Positions 18,152 through 26,044 of a DNA stretch of 64,000 nt are shown in pieces. The stretch comes from an uncultured bacterium. Lineage in GTDB: Bacteria > Acidobacteriota > Thermoanaerobaculia > Thermoanaerobaculales > Thermoanaerobaculaceae. The stretch covers positions 30,045 through 94,044 of the forward strand of contig CALEVZ010000001.1 in assembly GCA_937924755.1 (NCBI GenBank). Reading direction: 5' to 3'. The notes under the pieces were generated by a model. That model was given only the letters and a program-made list of their open reading frames with translations, searched no databases and was not told where the DNA came from. A program made the translations under genes and the position numbers. Every line of letters starts with the position of its first letter. Positions within the stretch are counted from its first letter, which is position 1.

Positions 18152-18171
18152 GACCGCCTTGGGGGGCGGTC
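18152..18171 (-). promoter_or_regulatory. Hairpin in the rpsF leader, possible S6:S18 autoregulatory site
   Basis: GACCGCC and GGCGGTC form a 7-bp stem at the expected 5' end of the rpsF mRNA; a second small hairpin (CTCAC/GTGAG, near 18123-18142) follows before the ribosome binding site. rpsF leaders in many bacteria carry an S6:S18-binding RNA element. I could not match its conserved bulge with certainty. Confidence 0.35.
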
Positions 18172-18176
18172 GCTGA

Positions 18177-18204
18177 AGTCTAGCGGCTTCTGCTGAAAAC
18201 GCAA
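18177..18204 (-). promoter_or_regulatory. Promoter of the rpsF operon
   Basis: -35 TTGCGT (18199-18204), 16-nt spacer, -10 TAGACT (18177-18182) on the minus strand; the transcript would begin near 18170, at the leader hairpin. Confidence 0.55.
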
Positions 18205-18217
18205 GGGGCGGGGAGGC

Positions 18218-18814
18218 TCACTCTGCCTTCGGGGTCTCTAGGCGCGCCGCTGCGTCGGCGTTGAAGGTGGTTGCTGCCCGGGCCAGGCCCTGATGGAGAA
18301 CCGTCTCCACGCACTCGCAGGCCCGCGCCACCATGGTCTCGACTGTCTCCAGTTCGGCGGGCTCGAAGGGCGCCAGAACGTAACTGGCTAAATCCCGCCA
18401 GGAGGTCGAGCCCCGCACCCCCAGCCGCAGCCGTGGGAACCCTTCGCCGATGCTCTCCACCACCGAGCGCATCCCGTTGTGCGTCCCCGCGCCCCCCCGG
18501 GCCCGCAACCGCAGGCAGCCGAGGGGCAGGTCCACATCGTCGACCACCACCAGCAGTTCACCCGGCTCCACCCCCACCGCGCGGCAAAACGCCGCCACGG
18601 CGCTCCCCGACAGGTTCATGTAGGTCTGAGGCTTGACCAGCCACAGCGGGCGAGCACCGCCGCGCCGCCCGAGGAGAGAAGAGAATCGATGCTGCCATTC
18701 GCCAACGCGCCAGCGGCCGGCGAGTGCGTCAACCACGCGGAATCCAATGTTGTGTCTGCTACTGGCGTACTCGGCACCGGGGTTGCCCAACCCGATGATG
18801 GCGGCAAGGTCCAT
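18218..18814 (-). CDS. pth: Peptidyl-tRNA hydrolase
   Basis: 198 residues. Releases tRNA from peptidyl-tRNAs that drop off ribosomes. Catalytic His21 is in IGLGNPGAEYASSRHNIGF; WLVKPQTYMNLSGSAV, VVDDVDLPLGCLRLRARGG and HNGMRSVVESIG are the family motifs. The usual GGHNGLRS is here GGAGTHNGMRS, a small insertion. Downstream of rplY with 39 bp between, as in the widely conserved prs-rplY-pth order. Confidence 0.95.
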   Translation of the reverse strand: MDLAAIIGLGNPGAEYASSRHNIGFRVVDALAGRWRVGEWQHRFSSLLGRRGGARPLWLVKPQTYMNLSGSAVAAFCRAVGVEPGELLVVVDDVDLPLGCLRLRARGGAGTHNGMRSVVESIGEGFPRLRLGVRGSTSWRDLASYVLAPFEPAELETVETMVARACECVETVLHQGLARAATTFNADAAARLETPKAE

Positions 18815-18853
18815 GGCTTCCCGGAGACCGGCAGGTGGGGCGGGTGCCGTCGC

Positions 18854-19528
18854 CTAGTCGCCGGGTTCCTCCGCGCCCTTGCCACGGCGAATCACCTCGG
18901 GCTCTGCGGGCTCCTCGGCAGCCGCCGCCGTCTCCTCGACCCCGCCCTCCGCCGCCTCGGCCACCTTCACGCCGTGCGCTTCGACGGCCACGACGACGGT
19001 GTGGGGATCCTCCAGCAACTTCGCATCCCCGGGCAAGGGCACATCTCCCGCCGCCAGGTGATCGCCCAGCTCCAGGTTCGACAAATCGATGGTGATCGCC
19101 GCCGGGATCTGATCGGCCGGACACTCCAGGGAGAGGGACCGGGTTGGCCAGTTCAAGAACCCCCCCACCTTGACCCCCGGCGCCTCACCATGGAGATGCA
19201 CCGGGACTTCCACCTTGACCCGCTGTCCCTTCATGACGCGGACGAAGTCCAGATGCACGTACTGCCGCGTCCGGGGATCCACCTGAGCATCCCGCAGCAT
19301 CGCCAGACGCTCCAGCTTCGTGCCCTTCATCTTGAGCAGGAACACGGTGTTACGACCGGTCTCCTGGCGCAGCAGTTCAGTGACCGCGTGTCGATCGACG
19401 ACCACCGGCACCGTTTCTTTCCCGCCGCCGTACACCACAGCCGGGATGAGGCCCCGCTGCCGCAGCCTGCGGCTGGGACCCTTGCCGGCGCTCGTCCGAC
19501 GCTCCACCTCGATGACCAAATCACTCAT
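18854..19528 (-). CDS. rplY: 50S ribosomal protein bL25 (CTC family, long form)
   Basis: 224 residues, so the long general-stress CTC type rather than the 94-residue E. coli form. Binds 5S rRNA. Seen: AGKGPSRRLRQRGLIPAVVYG at the N-terminus, LKMKGTKLERLAMLRDAQVDPRT, HLDFVRV and a C-terminal beta domain ending in a Glu/Ala-rich tail (about 185-224). Start ATG 19528 after AGGAGG. Confidence 0.96.
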   Translation of the reverse strand: MSDLVIEVERRTSAGKGPSRRLRQRGLIPAVVYGGGKETVPVVVDRHAVTELLRQETGRNTVFLLKMKGTKLERLAMLRDAQVDPRTRQYVHLDFVRVMKGQRVKVEVPVHLHGEAPGVKVGGFLNWPTRSLSLECPADQIPAAITIDLSNLELGDHLAAGDVPLPGDAKLLEDPHTVVVAVEAHGVKVAEAAEGGVEETAAAAEEPAEPEVIRRGKGAEEPGD

Positions 19529-19600
19529 GACCCGACCTCCTGCTGCGCTCGCCGCGCTAGCTCACCCGGCGAGGGCGCGTACTCTACCACAGTGTGGACC

Positions 19601-20548
19601 TTAGACAAAGAGGCTGGACACCGACTTGGCTTCGTGAATGCGCCGAATCGCTTCCCCCAGCAGTTCCGCCACGGAGAGCTGGCGGATCTTGGGACACGCG
19701 ACCGCCTCGGGGCGCAAGGGGATGGTGTCGGTGACGATCACCTCCTCGATCTCGGAGGCGGTGATCCTCTCAAGCGCCGGTCCCGACAGAACCGGGTGCA
19801 CGCCCATGGCAAACACCCGCGCCGCCCCCCGGGCTCGCAGCGCCTCGGCGGTCTTCACCAGCGTACCGGCGGTATCGATGATGTCATCGACGATCACGCA
19901 GGTTCGCCCGGAAACATCGCCAATGACGTTCATCACGTCGGCCTGGTTGGGGCTGGTGCGGCGCTTGTCGACGATGGCCAGCCCCGCCTCCAGCCGCTTG
20001 GCGAAGGCCCGCGCCCGCTCGACTCCGCCGGCGTCGGGAGAGACCAGCACCAGATCGGGCAGAGCCATGCGTTTCAACTCATCGATCAGGACCGGCGCGG
20101 CGAACAAATGATCCACCGGGATATTGAAGAACCCTTGGATCTGCCCGGCGTGCAGATCCATGGTGAGAATGCGGCTGGCCCCCGCGGCGGTGAGTAGATC
20201 GGACACCAGCTTGGCGGTGATCGGCACCCGCGGGCGGTCCTTGCGGTCCTGGCGAGCGTAGCCGAAGTAGGGCAACACCGCGGTGACGCGCGAGGCCGAG
20301 GACCGCCGGCAGGCATCCAGCATGATCAGCAGCTCCATCACCGTGTCGTTCACCGGGGGGCAGGTGGACTGCACCACGAACACATCGCCGCCACGCACGT
20401 TCTCGTCGATCTGGCAGCCGGTCTCGCCGTCGGAGAAGGTGAACAGGCGAACCTCCCCTTGCGGAATCTGCAGGTAATCGCAGATGCGCTCGGTGAGCGC
20501 CGGGTTCCCGCGACCGGAGAAGATGACCAGTGGAAGTTGCTCGAGCAT
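19601..20548 (-). CDS. prs: Ribose-phosphate pyrophosphokinase
   Basis: 315 residues, standard length. Makes PRPP from ribose 5-phosphate and ATP for nucleotide, His and Trp synthesis. Seen: FSGRGNPALTERICDYL, FSDGETGCQIDENVRGGDVFVVQS, YFGYARQDRKDRPRVPITAKLV, and the PRPP loop CVIVDDIIDTAGTLVKTAEAL. All class I Prs landmarks are present. The tRNA-Gln gene lies just upstream (56 bp) on the same strand, so the two may be co-transcribed. Confidence 0.97.
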   Translation of the reverse strand: MLEQLPLVIFSGRGNPALTERICDYLQIPQGEVRLFTFSDGETGCQIDENVRGGDVFVVQSTCPPVNDTVMELLIMLDACRRSSASRVTAVLPYFGYARQDRKDRPRVPITAKLVSDLLTAAGASRILTMDLHAGQIQGFFNIPVDHLFAAPVLIDELKRMALPDLVLVSPDAGGVERARAFAKRLEAGLAIVDKRRTSPNQADVMNVIGDVSGRTCVIVDDIIDTAGTLVKTAEALRARGAARVFAMGVHPVLSGPALERITASEIEEVIVTDTIPLRPEAVACPKIRQLSVAELLGEAIRRIHEAKSVSSLFV

Positions 20549-20604
20549 GGCGTTCCTGTCGCCCCCTCACTTCCCCTGCACCGGGGATCGCGGCCGGTGA
20601 GGCC

Positions 20605-20680
20605 TGGCTGGGGCGGCAGGACTCGAACCTGCACATGCGGGATCCAAAGTCCCGTGGCTTACCAGTTTGCCGACGCCCCA
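20605..20680 (-). tRNA. tRNA-Gln (anticodon TTG)
   Basis: 76 nt including an encoded CCA. Acceptor TGGGGCG pairs with CGCCCCA; D arm GGC/GCC; anticodon stem CGGGA/TCCCG with loop CTTTGGA giving anticodon TTG (codon CAA, Gln); T stem GCAGG/CCTGC with loop TTCGAGT; discriminator G then CCA. A tRNA-Gln between ispE and prs is a well-known conserved arrangement. Confidence 0.96.
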
Positions 20681-20691
20681 GTCGGGTCGCA

Positions 20692-20720
20692 AGTCTAGTA
20701 CGCCCAGGCCGAGGTGTAAA
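20692..20720 (-). promoter_or_regulatory. Promoter of tRNA-Gln/prs
   Basis: -35 TTTACA (20715-20720), 17-nt spacer, -10 TAGACT (20692-20697) on the minus strand. The -10 is identical to that of rpsF. Confidence 0.5.
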
Positions 20721-20857
20721 CCTAAAACCGGACGCTCTGCACACCTTCGCGCCACGGGGGACGAGCGCCCCGGTCCATCGGGCGCGGGTCGAACTCCTTC
20801 GTCCGTCTCCGTCTCACCCCCCCCGGCATCCGGCCGCTCGGCTCAACCTCCCCGCCC

Positions 20858-21223
20858 TCACTCGTCGGGCGTCGGCTCGTTGGTCCAGTACTCCTGCGCC
20901 AAAAACCGCGCCGAGAGCTGCTGCGAACGGGAGCGGCCATTGCCGTCCTCGCCCGGCTCGCCGTGCTCCGCCAGGATCCGCTCGTACTCCGCCAGGATCC
21001 TCGCCTCCAGCATGCGCCGCGTCTCGGTGTTGAGCGGGTGGGCCACATCCCGAAACGACCCGTTGCGCAGGCGCCGCGAGGGCATGTTCACCAGCAACGT
21101 GCCCTCCTTCCCCTCGGCCACTCGGATGTCCCCCACGAGAAAACAACCGTCGATGACGATCTGGGCGAACGCCCGCACCTTTCCCCCGCGATTCAAGGTG
21201 ATCCGGACATCGGTAATTTCCAC
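20858..21223 (-). CDS. spoVG: Septation protein SpoVG
   Basis: 121 residues. Start GTG 21223 after GGGGGAGGAAAC, giving the family N-terminus VEITDVRITLNRGGKVRAFA. Also seen: DGCFLVGDIRVAEGKEGTLLVNMPSRRLRNGSFRDVAHPLN, which is highly typical, and a C-terminal helix LEARILAEYERILAEHG. SpoVG is a small nucleic-acid-binding regulator linked to septation and, in Bacillus, sporulation; it occurs in non-sporulating groups as well. The start overlaps the end of ispE by 31 nt. Confidence 0.95.
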   Translation of the reverse strand: MEITDVRITLNRGGKVRAFAQIVIDGCFLVGDIRVAEGKEGTLLVNMPSRRLRNGSFRDVAHPLNTETRRMLEARILAEYERILAEHGEPGEDGNGRSRSQQLSARFLAQEYWTNEPTPDE

Positions 21224-22119
21224 GTTTCCTCCCCCGGCAACGGGCGGAGCCGCGACGCTTCCCGAGTGAGCAGAGGGGCCACTAGCGCCCCCCGACCAGC
21301 GCATCGGCCGGCACACGCCCGCGCCCCTGTCTCGTCAGCGAAAAGGGCAAACACCGTGCCCCCGCTCCCAGAAAGCATGGCCAACCGTGAACGCTCGCTC
21401 GACAGCGCCTCGAGGCGCTCCCTCACGTCGGGAAACCGCGCCATGACCGCCGGCTCCAAGTCGTTTCGGCAGGACCCCAGCGGCAATTCGCCGCCCTGCC
21501 TGACCCAATCATATATCGGCGAGGGGAGTGCCGGACGCAAGGGGGGGGCGTTGAGAGAAGCGTAGACCTGGGCGGTGGACACCGGCCCCTGGGCGGGGAG
21601 GAGGACCACCCACCAGGGCGGCAAATCGGGCAGAGCTTGCAGCTCATCCCCCCTTCCCGTACCCCACGCAGTCCCGCCAACAAGGAAGAACGGGACGTCG
21701 GCGCCCAGGCCGCTCGCCATCGCATGCAGCTCCGCGGATCCAGCGCCGACGCCCCACAGGTGGTTGAGCGCCACCAGCGCCGCCGCGGCGTTGGAGGAGC
21801 CACCCCCCATCCCGCCCGCCACCGGGATGCGCTTGTGCAGGATCAACCGCGCGCCCAGACGCGTGCCACTGCGCCGCTGCAGTTCGCGGGCGGCCCGCAC
21901 CACCAGGTTGTCCTCGCCCGCCGGTACTACTCCCGCCGGCTCCACCTCCAGGGTGACGCCCTCGTCGGCGGCCTCGCAGATCAGGGTGTCCCAGACCCCC
22001 ACCGCGGCCAACAGCGTCCGCACCTCGTGGTAGCCGTCCCCCCGCCTGCCCAGCACCTCCAGATGGAGGTTAACCTTGGCCGGGCAGCGCACCAGAGACC
22101 GCTTCGCCCCCGCGGTCAT
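21193..22119 (-). CDS. ispE: 4-diphosphocytidyl-2-C-methyl-D-erythritol kinase
   Basis: 308 residues. GHMP kinase of the MEP isoprenoid pathway, phosphorylates CDP-methylerythritol. Seen: CPAKVNLHLEVLGRRGDGYHEVRTLL at the N-terminus, ATP loop PVAGGMGGGSSNAAAALVALN (about 97), GADVPFFLVGGTAWGTGRGDEL and the third GHMP motif LSGSGGTVFALF (about 265). Start at ATG 22119, overlapping the stop of the upstream lipoprotein gene by 4 nt. The longer frame to 22332 is overlap with that gene and is not used. Confidence 0.96.
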   Translation of the reverse strand: MTAGAKRSLVRCPAKVNLHLEVLGRRGDGYHEVRTLLAAVGVWDTLICEAADEGVTLEVEPAGVVPAGEDNLVVRAARELQRRSGTRLGARLILHKRIPVAGGMGGGSSNAAAALVALNHLWGVGAGSAELHAMASGLGADVPFFLVGGTAWGTGRGDELQALPDLPPWWVVLLPAQGPVSTAQVYASLNAPPLRPALPSPIYDWVRQGGELPLGSCRNDLEPAVMARFPDVRERLEALSSERSRLAMLSGSGGTVFALFADETGARACAGRCAGRGALVAPLLTREASRLRPLPGEETWKLPMSGSP

Positions 22120-22811
22120 GGGCCACACCGCGGCCAGCTCAGCCAATCCGGGGCGACCACAGCGGGGCCAGGCTGCCACTCTGCCAGCTCCAGCGTCAGC
22201 CACTGTGAGCCGGCTTTCGCCCGGATCCTCCCCGGCACCCGGCCGTGGTGTCGATCCAGGCGCATCACCACCCCCGCTGACCCCTCCTCCTCCAGGCGAA
22301 TCTCCAGGCACCGCAGGGGCTGGCCGGCGCAACGCGCCAATAGCTGTCCCTCACCCAGGCGGCCCACCAGCCACCCCGGGCGACCCTGAAGAGGCACCAC
22401 TCCGAGGGGCAACCGACCGGCCAGCAGGGTCGCCCACAGCGAGGCGTCGACGGGCAGGCTCACACCCCCGGGCAGCTGCAGGCGGTCGCTGGGCAAAGGG
22501 GAGACACAACGATCGCCGCGGTTGTGCGCCGCGCCCCCGTCAGCGTCGAACCAGGCCTCCCACGCGACCCCGGCGGGAGGCATGGACACCGCGACCGCCA
22601 GTCTTCCCGGCTCGAAGCGCACCACCATCGGCAGGTCCCGCTGCCCGCAGCAGGTGAGACGGTACAGGGCCGCGAAGGCTGCCGGCTGCCTCGCCAACTC
22701 TTCCCACTCCGGGGACAGCGGTTCGTCCACCGCGACCGTGCGGCAACCCGTCGCTGAAAGCAGCAGCAGAGCCGCGGAGCTGACGCACCGCAGCCAGCTA
22801 GCGCGGGGCAT
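22116..22811 (-). CDS. Outer-membrane lipoprotein, LolB position analogue
   Basis: 231 residues. Signal WLRCVSSAALLLLSATGC with lipidated Cys about 23. The mature part has many alternating short strands (RLAVAVSMPPAGVAWEAWF, CLEIRLEEEGSAGVVMRL, WLTLELAEWQ), compatible with a LolB/LolA-like half-barrel, but no motif fixes the family. In many Proteobacteria lolB sits exactly here, between a TPR gene or hemA and ispE, upstream of tRNA-Gln and prs. LolB inserts lipoproteins into the outer membrane; the synteny suggests the same job for this protein. It overlaps both neighbours (14 nt and 4 nt). Confidence 0.6.
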   Translation of the reverse strand: MPRASWLRCVSSAALLLLSATGCRTVAVDEPLSPEWEELARQPAAFAALYRLTCCGQRDLPMVVRFEPGRLAVAVSMPPAGVAWEAWFDADGGAAHNRGDRCVSPLPSDRLQLPGGVSLPVDASLWATLLAGRLPLGVVPLQGRPGWLVGRLGEGQLLARCAGQPLRCLEIRLEEEGSAGVVMRLDRHHGRVPGRIRAKAGSQWLTLELAEWQPGPAVVAPDWLSWPRCGP

Positions 22812-24717
22812 CCGCCTCCAGCTCCGCGAGTTTGGCTCTGATCCGTTCCTCCTGGCCGTCCTCCTCGAATCGCATGGTCAAGGCCTGCCGGTAGGCTGCG
22901 GCCGCCGCCTCGCGCTCCCCCCGCCGGGCATGCAGGTCCCCCAGGTGCTCATGCACCGTGGCGTCGTGGGGTTCCAGGCGTACCGCCTCGCGCAGATACT
23001 TTTCGGCGCGCTCCAGATCACCCAGGCGGAAGTACACCCACCCCAGGGAATCCAGGTACGCTCCCGAGGTGGGTTCCAGCTCCACGGCGCGCGAGATCAT
23101 GGTGAGCGCCTCGTCGAGGTGGACGCTGCGGTCGGCGAACATGTAGCCCAGGTAGTTGAGCGCCGCGGCGTTGTTCGGCTGCCGCTGGAGCAAGGTACGG
23201 AACTCCTGCACCGCCTCGTCCCAGGAACCCGACCGTTCCAGGGCCGCCGCCAGGGCGAACTGGACCGAGTCGGCCTCGCCCAGGCGCGCGCGCGCCACCC
23301 GCGCCTGCTGCACCACCTCCAGGTAGCGGCGGCGACGCTGCAGCGCCCCCAGAGCCGAACTCACATCCTCCTCGCTCCCCGCCAGCAGGGGCGCCAACAG
23401 GGCCTCGGCCGCGGCTTCCTCGCCCAGCGCCAGGAGAAACTCGGCGCGCAACGACTGGGCCAGGCGGGCTTCCTCGCCGGCAACCTCGCTGCCCAGCGAA
23501 TCGAGCCACGCCAGGCCCTGCCGCCACTCTTCCCGAAGCCGGAAGTACTCCCCCCACAGTGCCAGCACCCGCCGGGAAGGGGAGGACCCGGCGAGGCGGT
23601 CAAGCCACTCCCGCGCCGCCTCCGGCCGGCGATCCACCAGCTCGATGGTGGCCCGCTCCTGGGCGATTTCGAGGCCAATGGCGGCGGCCTGGACCCCGGC
23701 GTTGATCGCGCGCTGCCAGAGCCCGTTCAGCAGCTGCCGAGACTCATCCAGATGGCGGGTGTCCAGCAACAGCCTGGCCAGACCCATGGCAGCGTCGGCA
23801 TCCTCGGGATCGGCGGCCAAAAGCGCGCGAAAGTACTGCTCGGCGACGTCGATCTTGCCCTTTCCGGCGTTGAGCAGGGCGCCCAGGAACAGCGCCTCGC
23901 GCTGCTGCGGATCCTTGGCGAGCACCTCCTCCACCACCGCCAGCGCCTTGTCGCGCTCACCGGCTCGGGCCCACAGCATCGCCAGCCGGCTGAGCCCGGC
24001 CAAGGTCGTGCCCTCCCTGGCCAGGAACTCTTCCATGAGCTGCGCCGCCTCTGCCACCTTGCCGTCGTTGGCGAGCGCCTCGATCAGCTCCGCCGTGGCG
24101 GGTTGGCGGGTTTCCCCCGCCTGACGCGCTCGATTCAGGTATTCCTCCGCCTCCTGCGGGCGCCCGGCCAGGCGCAGCGCCGACCCCGCCAGCAAATTGA
24201 AGCGGGGGTTGCGCGGCTGGTCGGAAAGCAGAGGCTGCAGCGCCTCCAGCGCCTCTTCTCCCCGGCCCAGTTGCAGCAGCGCCTGCGCCAGCATCAGGCG
24301 CGCCGCCTCCCCCTCGGGCACCGCCGTCAGCCCTTGGCGGAGCAGGGGGATTGCCTTCTCCATCTGCTGGGGCGAGGTGGCCGAACGCGCCAAGAGCATC
24401 CCCAGCACCGCGTTGGCCGAGCTGGAGCGCCGGCTCAAGGCGGACAGCTCGGCCACCGCCTGCTCCGTCAGACCCACCGAAGCCAGGGCGAGCCCCAGCT
24501 CCTCCCGCAGCTCCTCGTCGCCGGGCCGCAGCGCCACCGCTTCCCGCAAGAGCTGCAAACCCTCGCCGATTTCCCCGGCCTCCAGCCGCATCTGGGCGCG
24601 CGCCACCAGCGCCAGCTCGGCGCCCCTGACCGGTACCGCCGACGGCGGAACGGCGGTCGAGGCACACCCCAGCATGCCTACCGCGGCAATGACGATCCAT
24701 GACCTCAGTCGCACCAT
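22798..24717 (-). CDS. TPR-repeat lipoprotein
   Basis: 639 residues. Start ATG 24717 with GGAGG upstream; signal VRLRSWIVIAAVGMLGCAS with lipidated Cys about 18. The remainder is an array of tetratricopeptide repeats covering about 35-630; the C-terminal ones are very regular (PNNAAALNYLGYMFADR, YLDSLGWVYFRLGDLERAEKYLREAVRLEP, VHEHLGDLHARRGEREAAAAAYRQAL). Such proteins scaffold envelope complexes. A TPR gene directly upstream of lolB-ispE is common in Betaproteobacteria and relatives. No catalytic domain seen. Divergent from the helicase gene. Confidence 0.88.
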   Translation of the reverse strand: MVRLRSWIVIAAVGMLGCASTAVPPSAVPVRGAELALVARAQMRLEAGEIGEGLQLLREAVALRPGDEELREELGLALASVGLTEQAVAELSALSRRSSSANAVLGMLLARSATSPQQMEKAIPLLRQGLTAVPEGEAARLMLAQALLQLGRGEEALEALQPLLSDQPRNPRFNLLAGSALRLAGRPQEAEEYLNRARQAGETRQPATAELIEALANDGKVAEAAQLMEEFLAREGTTLAGLSRLAMLWARAGERDKALAVVEEVLAKDPQQREALFLGALLNAGKGKIDVAEQYFRALLAADPEDADAAMGLARLLLDTRHLDESRQLLNGLWQRAINAGVQAAAIGLEIAQERATIELVDRRPEAAREWLDRLAGSSPSRRVLALWGEYFRLREEWRQGLAWLDSLGSEVAGEEARLAQSLRAEFLLALGEEAAAEALLAPLLAGSEEDVSSALGALQRRRRYLEVVQQARVARARLGEADSVQFALAAALERSGSWDEAVQEFRTLLQRQPNNAAALNYLGYMFADRSVHLDEALTMISRAVELEPTSGAYLDSLGWVYFRLGDLERAEKYLREAVRLEPHDATVHEHLGDLHARRGEREAAAAAYRQALTMRFEEDGQEERIRAKLAELEADAPR

Positions 24718-24804
24718 CGCCTCCGCGGGCATTGTACCTTCGATGGCGCGCGCCGTCGTGCTTCCGACGGTCGCCCTCACGCCGATCGAGCCTTCTCATT
24801 CCTT

Positions 24805-24810
24805 TATACT
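24805..24810 (+). promoter_or_regulatory. -10 element TATACT of the helicase gene, probably leaderless
   Basis: TATACT ends 7 nt before the GTG at 24818, leaving no room for a ribosome binding site. Confidence 0.55.
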
Positions 24811-24817
24811 TCCTCGG

Positions 24818-26044
24818 GTGAGCACTCATACCCTCTTTTCGCACCGCACCTTCAGCGACTTCAACCTGCCCGAGCCAGTCCTCCAAGGCATCCGCGACGC
24901 CGGCTTCGAGCGCTGCACCCTGGTGCAGGCGGAGGTGTTGCCCTTGACCCTGGCCGGCCGGGATGTCGCCGCCCAAGCCCAGACCGGTACCGGCAAGACG
25001 GCCGCCTACCTGTTGACGGTCTTCACCCGGCTGCTGTCCAGGCCAGCCGAACACCCGGGTGAACCCCGCGCCCTGATCGTTGGTCCCACCCGGGAGCTGA
25101 TCGTGCAGATCGCCCACGACGCCCAGCTGCTGGGGCGCCACACCGGCCTCAGCACCCTGGCGGTGTTCGGCGGCATGGATTACCGCGGCCAGCGGGAGGA
25201 ACTCTCCCACGGCGCCGACGTCCTCATCGGTACGCCGGGCCGCCTGCTGGACTACCTGCGCCAGGGGATCACCTCCCTGCGCAGCGTCGAGGTGTTCATC
25301 GTCGATGAGGCGGACCGCATGTTCGACATGGGGTTCGTGGACGACATCCGCGCCATCGCCCGGCGCCTGCCGCGACCCGGCAAGCGGCAGACGCTCTTCT
25401 TCACCGCCACCCTGTCGGCCCGCGTCCTGGGGCTGGGGTGGCGGGAGATGCGCAACCCCGCCGAGATCGTCGTCAACCCCGAAGAGCTCACCCCCGAACG
25501 ACTGGAGCAGTGGCTTTATCACGTCGGCTCGCGGGAGAAGTTCTCCCTCCTGCTGGGACTCTTGCGGCGCGAGGCGAGCGAGCGCACCATGGTGTTCGTC
25601 AACACCCGCGAGGAAGCGCGCCGCCTGACCGAGCGCCTGTGCGCCAACGGCTTCGCCGCCCGTGCCCTCACCGGCTCGGTGATCCAGAAGCGCCGACTCA
25701 AAGTTCTCGACGACTTCAAGGCCGGCACCCTGCCGGTCCTGGTGGCCACCGACGTGGCTTCCCGGGGCCTGCACATCGAGGGGGTCAGCCACGTCATCAA
25801 TTACGACCTGCCCTTCGACCCGGAGGACTACGTTCACCGCGTCGGTCGCACCGCCCGCGTAGGCGCCCGCGGCAAGGCCATTTCACTGGCCTGCGAAAAC
25901 TTCGTGTACTCCTTGCCGGCCATCGAGCGGCTCCTGGGGACGCCCATCCCGGTGCGCTGGGCCGACGACGAGCTGCATGTGCGGCCGCTGGACTCCCCTC
26001 CCCGCCGCGCGCACCGTCGCGGCTCGCGCCGGGGGCGCCGCTAG
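24818..26044 (+). CDS. DEAD-box ATP-dependent RNA helicase (RhlB/RhlE-like)
   Basis: 408 residues, a minimal DEAD-box core. Unwinds RNA duplexes in ribosome assembly or mRNA decay. Seen in order: F(SDFNLPEPVLQGI), Q motif CTLVQAEVLPL, motif I AQTGTGKT (about 53), Ia PTRELIVQIA, Ib TPGRLLDYL, II VDEADRMFDMGF (about 162), III TAT, IV TMVFVNTREEA, V ATDVASRGLHIEGV and VI HRVGRTARVG (about 342). The tail (RRAHRRGSRRGRR) is strongly basic and probably binds RNA. The GTG at 24818 gives the family start FSHRTFSDFNL. The subfamily is not settled. Its stop overlaps the tail of the next gene on the other strand by 4 nt. Confidence 0.93.
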   Translation: MSTHTLFSHRTFSDFNLPEPVLQGIRDAGFERCTLVQAEVLPLTLAGRDVAAQAQTGTGKTAAYLLTVFTRLLSRPAEHPGEPRALIVGPTRELIVQIAHDAQLLGRHTGLSTLAVFGGMDYRGQREELSHGADVLIGTPGRLLDYLRQGITSLRSVEVFIVDEADRMFDMGFVDDIRAIARRLPRPGKRQTLFFTATLSARVLGLGWREMRNPAEIVVNPEELTPERLEQWLYHVGSREKFSLLLGLLRREASERTMVFVNTREEARRLTERLCANGFAARALTGSVIQKRRLKVLDDFKAGTLPVLVATDVASRGLHIEGVSHVINYDLPFDPEDYVHRVGRTARVGARGKAISLACENFVYSLPAIERLLGTPIPVRWADDELHVRPLDSPPRRAHRRGSRRGRR

